In this document: positions 1 through 7,951 of the stretch, one piece after another
How the letters are laid out: each line of letters opens with the position of its first letter
How positions within the stretch are numbered: position 1 is the stretch's first letter
Origin: Planctomycetes bacterium UBA4800
Lineage (GTDB): Bacteria > Planctomycetota > UBA8108 > UBA8890 > UBA8898
Direction: 5' to 3'
Length of the DNA stretch: 16,375 nt
Assembly (NCBI GenBank): GCA_002402755.1
Contig: DHGK01000154.1
Coordinates: 1-16,375, forward strand
Program-made: the position numbers and the translations under genes
Notes under the pieces: generated by a model
Told to the model about the DNA's origin: nothing
Database searches by the model: none
What the model saw: the letters and a program-made list of their open reading frames with translations, nothing else

Positions 1-1710
<1,710 letters not shown>

Positions 1711-1738
1711 GGCATGGCGTCCGGGGACAAAACCACCA

Positions 1739-1767
1739 AGTATAGGAGCTCGGACGGGGAGGCGCAA
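1739..1767 (-). promoter_or_regulatory. Candidate sigma70-type promoter for typA
   Basis: On the minus strand a TTGCGC box (1762-1767) lies 17 bases before TATACT (1739-1744). The -10 matches the consensus at 5 of 6 positions, but the -35 only at the TTG. Transcription would start near 1732, giving a leader of about 22 nt before the typA ATG at 1710. It sits in the only gap (1711-1802) between typA and the radical SAM gene, so typA need not depend on that gene's transcript. Read from sequence only. Confidence 0.4.
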
Positions 1768-1802
1768 TGCGGGCGCGCAGCGCTCGGAAGCCGCCGCGGC
1801 GC

Positions 1803-3254
1803 TCACCGCGCCTCGGTGGTCTCCGGCTCGACCGCGCGGGCGGTTCTCTCCGCGGCGAGCGCCAGCGCGCGTTTTCGGCGCGTGCGCCGGCGCGCCCCGG
1901 CCGGGACGGAGGCCAGGGCGCTCCAGAGGAGCCGCGGCACGGAGGGCAGGAACGCGGGGAGATACGCGAGGGCGCCGTTCGCGATCCCCTTGCGCACGAG
2001 GCGGAGCATCTGGCCCGGCGTGAAGAACTCCCGGTACATCCGCCTGCGCAGCTCCCTGAGCTCCTCGACGGAGCTGTGGTCGGAGTAGATCTTGCCGTTC
2101 GGGGCAATGTGGTACCCCGGGCTCTGCGCGACCAGCTCGTCGAGACCCGAGTACGGGCTCGCGCGCAATGTCGAGATCGCGATTGTGTCCAGGCCGAGCT
2201 CGCGGGCGAAGGGCAGGATCTGCCGCATCTCCTCGGGGCTCTCGCCGATGTTCCCGAGGATGAAGTACCCGTGCATGATCATGGAGCTGCGCCGCAGCTC
2301 GCCGAACCACTCGCGGATCTTCGCGGTGTCGAAACCCTTGTGCATGGAGCGCAGGGTCTTGTCGTGCGCCGATTCGATGCCGAGGAGCAGTATCGTGAAC
2401 CCGGCCCGCTCCATGAGGCGCAGGAGATCCGGGCTGCGGGCGAGCTCGAGGCGCGCGTTGATGATGTACTTCTTCTTGATGCCGCGCTCCAGGATCAGGT
2501 TGCAGATCGCCTCGACGCGCTCCATGTCGAACGTGAAGAGGTCGTCCGTGAACCCGACGACGGGAGCCTCGATCTCCGCGAGTTCCCGCACGACCGACTC
2601 GGGCGAGCGCGCGGACCAGTTCCGCTTCGTGCCCCAGGGGTTGCGGTTGAAGGAGCAGAAGCTGCAGTTGAAGGGGCAGCCGCGGGAGCTCGAGATCGTG
2701 TCGATCAAGAGCCCCGTGGTCACCTGGTTGACCATCACCCTGTAGGGCTGCCGCCGCAGGCGCCGCCGGGGATAGACGTCATCGCTCAGCCGGCCCGGCG
2801 TCCGGTTGGCGTTGTGGATGATGCGGCCGCCCACGCGGGCGCTCACGCCGGCAAGCGTTTCCAGCGGCATGCCGCGGCAGAACTCCTCCACGGCCTCCTC
2901 GCCGTCGCCGCGCACGGCCGCGTCGATGTCCGGGCATTGCGCGAGCCAGGATTCGGGGTCCATCGTCACGTGCCGCCCTCCGATCACGGTGCGCACGTGG
3001 GGCGGGACCGACCGGATCTCCTCGCGAATGAACTTGACGTCGCGGTCCCAGTTGACCGAGAAGCACACGAGGTCCGTCTCCGGCCTCAGGAAATCGCGCG
3101 TCCGGCCGGGCTCCTTGCGCAGATCGACCACATCGATGGCGTCGCAGTGCGGCGCGAGGACGGCGGCGATGCACTCCAGGCCCAGCGGCGGGAAGAAATT
3201 CACGCTGCCGAGCTCGCGGCGGTACGGATACACGCAAAGCGCGTGTCGAAACAC
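1803..3254 (-). CDS. B12-binding-domain radical SAM protein, substrate unknown
   Basis: This is a 483-residue protein. The N-terminal part (about 1-150) resembles the cobalamin-binding Rossmann domain of BchE-like enzymes. It has the NFFPPLGLECIAAVL stretch and the GGRHVTMDPE loop, and lacks the DxHxxG motif, as is common in this class. The radical SAM core follows with the cluster motif SRGCPFNCSFCSF: C193, C197 and C200 (CxxxCxxC) bind a [4Fe-4S] cluster. Further TIM-barrel blocks include GFTDDLFTFD, LLLGIESAHD and GYFILGNIGES. The C-terminus is basic and Arg-rich. The start is GTG, chosen because GAGGAG (3261-3266) lies 6 bases upstream and the B12-domain strand starts at once (HALCVYPY). 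Members of this family methylate or rearrange lipids, cofactors and natural products. Nothing next to it gives a substrate, so I assign none. Product class is confident, function is open. Confidence 0.9.
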   Translation of the reverse strand: MFRHALCVYPYRRELGSVNFFPPLGLECIAAVLAPHCDAIDVVDLRKEPGRTRDFLRPETDLVCFSVNWDRDVKFIREEIRSVPPHVRTVIGGRHVTMDPESWLAQCPDIDAAVRGDGEEAVEEFCRGMPLETLAGVSARVGGRIIHNANRTPGRLSDDVYPRRRLRRQPYRVMVNQVTTGLLIDTISSSRGCPFNCSFCSFNRNPWGTKRNWSARSPESVVRELAEIEAPVVGFTDDLFTFDMERVEAICNLILERGIKKKYIINARLELARSPDLLRLMERAGFTILLLGIESAHDKTLRSMHKGFDTAKIREWFGELRRSSMIMHGYFILGNIGESPEEMRQILPFARELGLDTIAISTLRASPYSGLDELVAQSPGYHIAPNGKIYSDHSSVEELRELRRRMYREFFTPGQMLRLVRKGIANGALAYLPAFLPSVPRLLWSALASVPAGARRRTRRKRALALAAERTARAVEPETTEAR

Positions 3255-3346
3255 GAGAGACTCCTCTCTGCCGGCGAGCGGAAACGCAGCGGCGAGGCGC
3301 GCGCGTCCGCCCGGGCGGGCTCTTCACCTTTCTCTTCCTGCTCGCC

Positions 3347-3370
3347 GCCGTGAGGATGAATGCTCACGGC
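3347..3370 (-). promoter_or_regulatory. Perfect 8-bp hairpin in the radical SAM leader
   Basis: GCCGTGAG at 3347-3354 is the exact reverse complement of CTCACGGC at 3363-3370, leaving an 8-nt loop. No T-tract follows on the minus strand, so it is not an intrinsic terminator. If the promoter at 3452-3480 is right, the hairpin lies about 75-100 nt into the leader RNA and about 90 nt before the GTG start. A structural or regulatory role is only inferred. Confidence 0.35.
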
Positions 3371-3451
3371 CTGCCGCGGAGAGTTCCGTCGACGGTCCGC
3401 CAGTCCCGATCGAGCGCCGGCGCGGAGCCCGCGCGTGCAGTAAGGGACGCG

Positions 3452-3480
3452 AGTATAGCACGGTCAAGGCGAAAACCCAA
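3452..3480 (-). promoter_or_regulatory. Candidate promoter for the radical SAM gene
   Basis: On the minus strand TTGGGT (3475-3480) is followed after 17 bases by TATACT (3452-3457), the same -10 hexamer as before typA. The predicted start near 3445 gives a leader of about 190 nt. The -35 overlaps the end of the T-rich tract of the upstream terminator, so the toxin-antitoxin unit and this gene would be separated within about 50 bases. The -35 matches only at TTG. Confidence 0.4.
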
Positions 3481-3505
3481 GAAAAGAGGCGCGGGCGGCC
3501 CGCGC
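3479..3505 (-). terminator. Rho-independent terminator after the PIN/antitoxin unit
   Basis: The palindrome GCGCGGGC-G-GCCCGCGC at 3489-3505 forms a stem of at least 7 GC pairs with a 3-nt loop. On the minus strand it is followed by CTCTTTTCTT (3479-3488) and then TTGGGTTTTC. It lies about 65 bases after the antitoxin stop. The T-tract is interrupted, so efficiency is uncertain. Such a T-rich tail is unusual in this very GC-rich window, which supports the call. Confidence 0.55.
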
Positions 3506-3570
3506 GTTCGCGCCGCGTTCCCGCGCGCGGCGGCTCGCGCGCATGCCGGCGAGGCGCCGTGCCGGAGCAG

Positions 3571-3783
3571 TCACCGCGGACGGCGGCGGCCGCCGATGTC
3601 CTTGACGATGGCATCGACTGTCTTGCGGCCGAACAGTCTCCTTCTCGTCTTGGTGTAGTCCCCTTTGCCGGCCTCGTACTGGAGAAGGAACCGTAGCGCG
3701 TCGGCCGGTCCCAGTTTCTCCACCAGTGCGTCGAAACCGAGCCGCGCCAGCTCGTGAGGCGTTCTGAATCTTGCCGATCTCAC
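3571..3783 (-). CDS. Putative antitoxin paired with the PIN protein
   Basis: This is a small basic protein of 70 residues. Its core (HELARLGFDALVEKLG, then LRFLLQYEAGKGDYT and VDAIVKDI) matches a short antitoxin type that I recall beside PIN-domain toxins of the RPFDDQ class. It would bind and neutralise the PIN protein, and probably autoregulate the pair. I chose the GTG at 3783 because it overlaps the toxin stop in a GTGA arrangement and has GGGAGG (3791-3796) 7 bases upstream. A second GTG at 3798 would give 75 residues but lies upstream of most of that binding site. Gene order is toxin first, the reverse of classical vapBC. No recognisable ribbon-helix-helix or AbrB fold is visible, so any DNA binding is unproven. 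Confidence 0.65.
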   Translation of the reverse strand: MRSARFRTPHELARLGFDALVEKLGPADALRFLLQYEAGKGDYTKTRRRLFGRKTVDAIVKDIGGRRRPR

Positions 3784-4223
3784 AACCCGACCTCCCACAT
3801 GAACGAGACGGGATTCACGACAGTGATGCCGGGGCGGATCTTCGCCGCCTTCTTGATGAGCGGGTCGTCACACGTGACGAAGAAGTCCGCCCCCTGAGAC
3901 TCCGCGGCGGCAATGTGCAGCGCATCGAGGCCGCCGATGCCCTGCGCAGCCAGCGTATTCGCCCTCCTGCGCATGCGCGCAGACACCGGCGGCGCTCCGG
4001 GCGTCACCGCGGCGAGGATCTTGTGCACGCGCTCGCGCCGAACAGGGTCGGGATTGCCCGCGTTCTCGTAGGTCAGGATCTCGGAGCCGCACATTCGGAG
4101 GGTGCCCTTCCGGACCTTATCCAGAATCCTCAAGACCGCCTCGGTTTCGATGGCGACCCGCCCTTGGGACTGGTCATCGAAGGGCCGCTTGAGCGAGCAC
4201 ATGTCCAAGTATACGAGGATCAT
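3780..4223 (-). CDS. PIN-domain toxin, VapC-like ribonuclease
   Basis: This is a 147-residue PIN domain, expected to be a Mg-dependent endoribonuclease. The family's acidic residues are present: D7 in ILVYLDMCSLKRPFDDQ, E48 in GSEIL, D100 in GLDALHIAAAE, and D119/D120 in FVTCDDPLI. The RPFDDQ signature and NPDP-RRERV segment mark the PIN class usually found in toxin-antitoxin pairs. Three in-frame ATGs exist at 4235, 4232 and 4223. I prefer 4223, which begins directly at the first PIN strand (MILVYLD) and coincides with the predicted transcription start of the promoter at 4231-4259. None of the three has a good Shine-Dalgarno. The gene overlaps the downstream antitoxin by 4 bases. Target RNA is unknown. 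Confidence 0.87.
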   Translation of the reverse strand: MILVYLDMCSLKRPFDDQSQGRVAIETEAVLRILDKVRKGTLRMCGSEILTYENAGNPDPVRRERVHKILAAVTPGAPPVSARMRRRANTLAAQGIGGLDALHIAAAESQGADFFVTCDDPLIKKAAKIRPGITVVNPVSFMWEVGL

Positions 4224-4230
4224 TGCCGCC

Positions 4231-4259
4231 ATCATATACGAGGCCGCCGAGTTTCACAA
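4231..4259 (-). promoter_or_regulatory. Candidate promoter of the PIN/antitoxin unit, possibly leaderless
   Basis: On the minus strand TTGTGA (4254-4259, 4 of 6 consensus) is followed after exactly 17 bases by TATGAT (4231-4236, 5 of 6 consensus). The expected start point, about 7 nt downstream, falls at 4224-4223, on the ATG preferred for the PIN gene. That would make a leaderless mRNA and would explain the lack of a Shine-Dalgarno. The two upstream ATGs lie within or at the -10 box. Inferred from spacing and consensus only. Confidence 0.45.
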
Positions 4260-4298
4260 ACACGTCGTGAACCCGCACGGGAACACGGGCCGTCTCCG

Positions 4299-4350
4299 CC
4301 GGCCGCGCCCGCCCCTTTGTGCCGAAAACCGAGTTTCCGCTCGCGGCCGG
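4299..4350. repeat. Nested inverted repeat between the PIN gene and putA
   Basis: CCGGCCGCG (4299-4307) and CGCGGCCGG (4342-4350) are perfect 9-bp inverted arms around 34 bases. Inside lies a second dyad, AAAC-CGA-GTTT (4326-4336), extendable past a mismatch to CG/CG. It sits just upstream of the candidate putA promoter and within the divergent region, so it could be an operator for a proline- or glutamate-responsive regulator. GC-rich arms arise easily by chance in this genome. The AT-containing inner dyad is the more notable part. Confidence 0.4.
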
Positions 4351-4353
4351 AAC

Positions 4354-4383
4354 AAGACAGGCGCCCGCGAGCGCGCGTACACT
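4354..4383 (+). promoter_or_regulatory. Weak candidate promoter of the putA-glm operon
   Basis: AAGACA (4354-4359) and TACACT (4378-4383) are separated by 18 bases, each matching 4 of 6 consensus positions. Transcription would start near 4390, about 47 nt before the putA ATG. This is the best pair I find in the 4236-4436 gap. It directly follows the inverted repeat at 4299-4350. An alternative sigma factor or a start further upstream is equally possible. Confidence 0.3.
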
Positions 4384-4420
4384 TGCCTATGCGGGGTCTT
4401 CCCCGCGGATGCCTGCCTCG

Positions 4421-4427
4421 GGAGGAG
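4421..4427 (+). promoter_or_regulatory. Strong ribosome binding site fixing the putA start
   Basis: GGAGGAG lies 9 bases before the ATG at 4437. The reading frame stays open far upstream (to about 3771), so this site and the lack of PutA-like sequence before it are what decide the start. Confidence 0.8.
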
Positions 4428-4436
4428 AGCACCGCC

Positions 4437-7400
4437 ATGCGCTTACGATCGCTCATACCGCACGCAACGAAGATGCCGCGCATCGCCGCGAGAACGGCGG
4501 AGGACGCCGGCGCCTCGTCACCCTTCGATGCCCATGTCCGCGGGTGGGGCGAGCGGCTCTTCGACCTGATCGACAAGGCCGCCGCCCCGTCGATCTTCAG
4601 CGCCAAGGGCTTCTACGCCGCGCTCATGGACTGGGCCATGAAGGACGAGCGCTTCAAGGTCCAGCTCTTCCGCTTCGTCGATGTCCTGCCGGCGCTTGCG
4701 TCCTCGCGCGAGATCACGCGGCACCTCGAGGAGTACCTCGACAACGACGGCGTGAAGCTCAACCCGGCGCTGCGCGTCGCGCTCAAGGCGTCGAGCTTCG
4801 CGGGCGGGCTCCTCGGCGGCGGCATCAAGTCGCAGGTCGCCGGCATGGCGCGCATGTTCATGCTGGGGAACGATCCCGCGGAGATCATCGCGATTCTCAA
4901 GAAGCTCGCCGGCGAGGGCGCGGCGTTCACCGTCGATGTCCTCGGCGAGGCGGTCGTGAGCGAGAAGGAGGCCGACGAATACGCCGCGCGCTACTTCGAG
5001 CTTCTGGCGATGCTGGGGCGCGAGACCGCCGCGTGGACGGCGCCGTGCGCCGGCGATGCCGCGCCGAGCGGCGCGCTGCCGCGGGTCAACGTCTCCCTGA
5101 AGATCTCGGCCTTCTACTCGCAGGCCTGCGCCGCGGACCCCGACACGGCCGTCGAGGCGCTCGCGGGCCGCCTACGGCCGCTCCTCAGGCGCGCGAAGGA
5201 GCTCGGCGCCTTCATCAACTTCGACATGGAGAGCTACGCGCTCAAGAACCTGACGCTGCGGCTCTTCACGACCGTCTTCTCGGAGCCGGAGTTCGCCGGC
5301 GGCCCCGAGTGCGGCCTCGCCATGCAGGCCTACCTGAAGGACTGCGAGGCGGACCTCCGCGCCATCACGGCGTGGGCGCGGCAGGCGAAGCGCCGCATCA
5401 CCGTGCGGCTCGTCAAGGGCGCGTACTGGGACTACGAGACCGTGATCGCGCGCCGCGCCGGCGTGCCGGTGCCGGTCTTCGAGCGCAAGGCGGAGACCGA
5501 TGCCAACTTCGAGAAGCTGAGCCTGTTTCTCCTCGAGAACCGCGACGCGGTCGCAGCGGCCCTCGCCTCGCACAACGTCCGGTCGATCGCGCACGCGCTC
5601 GCCCAGGCGGAGCGCCTCGGCATCGACCGGCGCGAGCTCGAGTTCCAGGTCCTGTACGGCATGGCCGACCCCATCAAGGCGGCGCTCCTCGGGGCCGGCT
5701 GCCGCGTGCGCATGTACTGTCCGGTGGGGGAACTGCTCCCCGGCATGGCGTACCTCGTGCGCCGGCTGCTCGAGAACACGAGCAACGAGGGGTTCCTGGC
5801 CGATGCGTTTGCCAAGGGAGCGGCGCGCGAGACGCTGCTTCGCGATCCCGCCGATGTCGCGCGCGAGGCCGCGGCCGCGCCTTCCCCCGTGCCACCCGAG
5901 CCCGTGACGCCCGGCGCGCCCGGCTTCAGGAACGAGCCGCCGTTCCGGTTCGGCGACCCGAAGGAACGCGAGAAGATCGGCGCGGCCATCGACGCGCTGC
6001 GCGCGAGCGCGGGCGCGCGCCACGGCCTCGTCATCGACGGGAAGCGCATCGAGACAGGCGACTGGGCCCCGTCGCGCAACCCGGCCGACCAGGAGGAAAT
6101 CATCGGGTACGCCGCGCGAGCCTCGGTCGAGCACGCCGACGCCGCCGTGGCCGCGGCGCGCGCCGCGCAGCGCGCGTGGGCGCGGACGCCTGTCGAGGAA
6201 CGGGCGCGGCATCTGGAGCGCCTCGCCGATCTCATGCGCCGCGACCGGGCGGCGCTGATCGCGCTCCTTGCGCTGGAGGCCGGCAAGAACTGGACGGAAG
6301 CCGACGCCGACGTGGCCGAGGCGATCGACTTCTGCCGCTTCCACGCCGCGGTCATGCGCCGGCTCGGCGTGCCGAGGACGACGCAGGCCGTCCCCGGCGA
6401 GACGAACGTGCTGGCCTGGCTGCCGCGCGGCACGGGTGTCGTCATCTCGCCGTGGAACTTCCCGCTCGCCATCCTGACCGGCATGACGAGCGCCGCCGTC
6501 GCGACCGGCAACACGGTGGTTCTGAAGCCGTCCGATCAGACGCCCGTCATCGCATCCCGGGCGATGGATCTCCTGGCCGAAGCCGGATTCCCTCCGGGCG
6601 TCGTGAACCTGATCACGGGCCGCGGATCGGTGGTCGGCGAGCGCCTCATCGGGCACCCCGGCGTGGACTTCATCGCCTTCACGGGATCGATGGAGGTCGG
6701 CTGCCGCATCTGGGAGGTTGCGGGGCGCACGGCGCCGGGGCAGGCGTCGCTCAAGAAGGTGATCTGCGAGATGGGCGGCAAGAACGCGCTCATCGTGGAC
6801 GGCGATGCGGACCTCGACGAGGCCGTGACCGGCGCGCTGTGCTCGGCCTTCGGCTACAGCGGCCAGAAATGCAGCGCCCTTTCCAGGCTCATCGTCGTCG
6901 CGGACGGCTACGAGAAGTTCCTGGAGCGCTTCATCGCCGGCGCGGCGTCGCTGCGAGTCGGCCCGGCCGAGGAGCCCGGCGCCGTCATCGGGCCTGTCAT
7001 CGACCGCGCATCGCAGCGCCGCATCCTCGACATCATCGAGGCCGGCAGGCGCGACGCCGTCCTGGCCTGGCAGGGCGCCGTGCCCGACGCCCCGAACGCC
7101 TGCTACGTGCCGCCCGCGATCTTCACCGATGTGCCCGCGGAGAGCCGCCTCTTCCGCGAGGAGATCTTCGGCCCGGTCGTGAGCGTCGTGCGCGCGAAGG
7201 ATTTCGAGCAGGCGCTCGCGCTCGCGAACGACTGCGCCTTCGCGCTCACGGGCGGCCTGTACTCGCGCAGCCCCGCGCACATCGAGCGGGCCAAGGCCGA
7301 GCTTGTCTGCGGCAACCTCTACATCAACCGCGCCATCACGGGCGCCGTCGTCGGCCGGCAGCCGTTCGGCGGCTTCAAGATGAGCGGCGGCGGCACGAAG

Positions 7401-7517
7401 GCCGGCGGCCTGGAGTACCTGCAGCACTTCATGACGCCGCGCACCGTCACCGAGAACTGCCTGCGCCGCGGGTTCGCATCGAACGAGGACGTGTGCGACG
7501 GGGAGGCGGGCGCATGA
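4437..7517 (+). CDS. putA: Bifunctional proline dehydrogenase / L-glutamate-gamma-semialdehyde dehydrogenase
   Basis: This 1026-residue enzyme oxidises L-proline with FAD to pyrroline-5-carboxylate, then oxidises the semialdehyde with NAD+ to L-glutamate. The proline dehydrogenase barrel (about 35-465) shows RVNVSLKISAF, RLVKGAYWDYE and the signature RRLLENTSNE (442-451). A Pro-rich linker (about 480-500) leads to the aldehyde dehydrogenase domain (about 505-1005) with ISPWNFPLAI, VLKPSDQTP, general-base E778 in CEMGGKN, nucleophile C812 in GYSGQKCSALSR, and EEIFGPVVSV. The length fits short PutA proteins. The N-terminal ribbon-helix-helix DNA-binding domain of trifunctional PutA is absent, so it does not repress itself. 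It is the first gene of the operon; its TGA overlaps the glmS start as ATGA. It supplies glutamate, the substrate of the mutase encoded next, and delivers electrons to a membrane quinone or other acceptor. Confidence 0.96.
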   Translation: MRLRSLIPHATKMPRIAARTAEDAGASSPFDAHVRGWGERLFDLIDKAAAPSIFSAKGFYAALMDWAMKDERFKVQLFRFVDVLPALASSREITRHLEEYLDNDGVKLNPALRVALKASSFAGGLLGGGIKSQVAGMARMFMLGNDPAEIIAILKKLAGEGAAFTVDVLGEAVVSEKEADEYAARYFELLAMLGRETAAWTAPCAGDAAPSGALPRVNVSLKISAFYSQACAADPDTAVEALAGRLRPLLRRAKELGAFINFDMESYALKNLTLRLFTTVFSEPEFAGGPECGLAMQAYLKDCEADLRAITAWARQAKRRITVRLVKGAYWDYETVIARRAGVPVPVFERKAETDANFEKLSLFLLENRDAVAAALASHNVRSIAHALAQAERLGIDRRELEFQVLYGMADPIKAALLGAGCRVRMYCPVGELLPGMAYLVRRLLENTSNEGFLADAFAKGAARETLLRDPADVAREAAAAPSPVPPEPVTPGAPGFRNEPPFRFGDPKEREKIGAAIDALRASAGARHGLVIDGKRIETGDWAPSRNPADQEEIIGYAARASVEHADAAVAAARAAQRAWARTPVEERARHLERLADLMRRDRAALIALLALEAGKNWTEADADVAEAIDFCRFHAAVMRRLGVPRTTQAVPGETNVLAWLPRGTGVVISPWNFPLAILTGMTSAAVATGNTVVLKPSDQTPVIASRAMDLLAEAGFPPGVVNLITGRGSVVGERLIGHPGVDFIAFTGSMEVGCRIWEVAGRTAPGQASLKKVICEMGGKNALIVDGDADLDEAVTGALCSAFGYSGQKCSALSRLIVVADGYEKFLERFIAGAASLRVGPAEEPGAVIGPVIDRASQRRILDIIEAGRRDAVLAWQGAVPDAPNACYVPPAIFTDVPAESRLFREEIFGPVVSVVRAKDFEQALALANDCAFALTGGLYSRSPAHIERAKAELVCGNLYINRAITGAVVGRQPFGGFKMSGGGTKAGGLEYLQHFMTPRTVTENCLRRGFASNEDVCDGEAGA

Positions 7518-7951
7518 CCGCCGGCCCTCCGTACACCATCGTCCTCGGCGTGATCGGCGCCGACTGCCACTCGGTCGGCAACAAGATCCTCGATGCGTTC
7601 TTCACCGACGCGGGCTTCCGCGTCGTCAACCTCGGCGTCATGGTGAGCCGGGACGAGTTCATCGACGCGGCCATCGAGTCCGACGCCAGGGCCATCCTCG
7701 TCTCGTCGCTCTACGGCCACGGCGAGATCGACTGCGCGGGCTTGAGGGAACGCTGCATCGAGCGCGGCCTGGACTCCGTGCTCCTGTATGCCGGCGGCAA
7801 CCTCGTCGTCGGCAAGCGGCCGTTCGCGGAGATCGAGGCGAAGTTCAAGGCGATGGGGTTCGACCGGGTCTTCCCGCCGAGCGTCGATCTGCACGCGGCG
7901 GCGGCGCTCCTGCGCGCGGACATCGAGGAGGCCGTCCATGCCCGCACCTAG
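7514..7951 (+). CDS. glmS: Glutamate mutase sigma subunit (methylaspartate mutase S)
   Basis: This 145-residue cobalamin-binding subunit works with GlmE to convert L-glutamate reversibly to (2S,3S)-3-methylaspartate using adenosylcobalamin. The B12 motif DxHxxG is intact (D17, H19, G22 in GADCHSVGNKIL), with H19 the expected lower cobalt ligand. Further family blocks are VNLGVMVSRDEF, VSSLYGHGEIDC, YAGGNLVVGK and FKAMGFDRVFPP. It closely resembles the clostridial S component, which is about 137 residues. It is separate from GlmE, not fused. The ATG overlaps the putA stop (ATGA), with GGGGAGG (7500-7506) 7 bases upstream. It overlaps glmL by 14 bases. The organism must make or import cobalamin for it. 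Confidence 0.96.
   Translation: MTAGPPYTIVLGVIGADCHSVGNKILDAFFTDAGFRVVNLGVMVSRDEFIDAAIESDARAILVSSLYGHGEIDCAGLRERCIERGLDSVLLYAGGNLVVGKRPFAEIEAKFKAMGFDRVFPPSVDLHAAAALLRADIEEAVHART

Larger units (their letters stand above)
3255..3570. other. 316-bp gap without a gene: terminator, promoter and long leader
   Basis: No convincing coding sequence is seen on either strand. Reading on the minus strand from the antitoxin stop, the gap holds a GC-rich stretch, a hairpin plus T-rich tract (3479-3505), a promoter-like pair (3452-3480), and about 190 nt that would be the leader of the radical SAM gene. That leader contains an 8-bp hairpin (3347-3370), the palindromes CCGTCGACGG (3386-3395) and CGCCCGGGCG, and the ribosome binding site GAGGAG at 3261-3266. 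I recognise no known riboswitch consensus. Confidence 0.6.

Noticed and set aside
1771..1802. Hairpin after the radical SAM stop as a terminator
   Set aside because: GC-rich self-complementary sequence is present but no T-tract follows on the minus strand.
3386..3395. Palindrome CCGTCGACGG as an operator
   Set aside because: It is a single 10-bp GC-rich palindrome, expected by chance in this composition, and lies inside the predicted leader rather than at the promoter.
3771..4436. N-terminal extension of PutA in the open frame upstream of 4437
   Set aside because: It is antisense to the PIN gene, lacks PutA-like sequence, and the strong GGAGGAG site is placed for the ATG at 4437.
5172..7427. 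751-codon minus-strand open frame opposite putA
   Set aside because: PutA on the plus strand has full catalytic motifs. The antisense frame is open because of high third-position GC and has low-complexity Arg/Ala/Leu composition.
4319..7951. A 1210-codon plus-strand frame that ends as glmS
   Set aside because: Only the last 145 codons from 7514 encode GlmS. The rest is an Arg/Gly-rich shadow of putA, so it is not a fusion protein.
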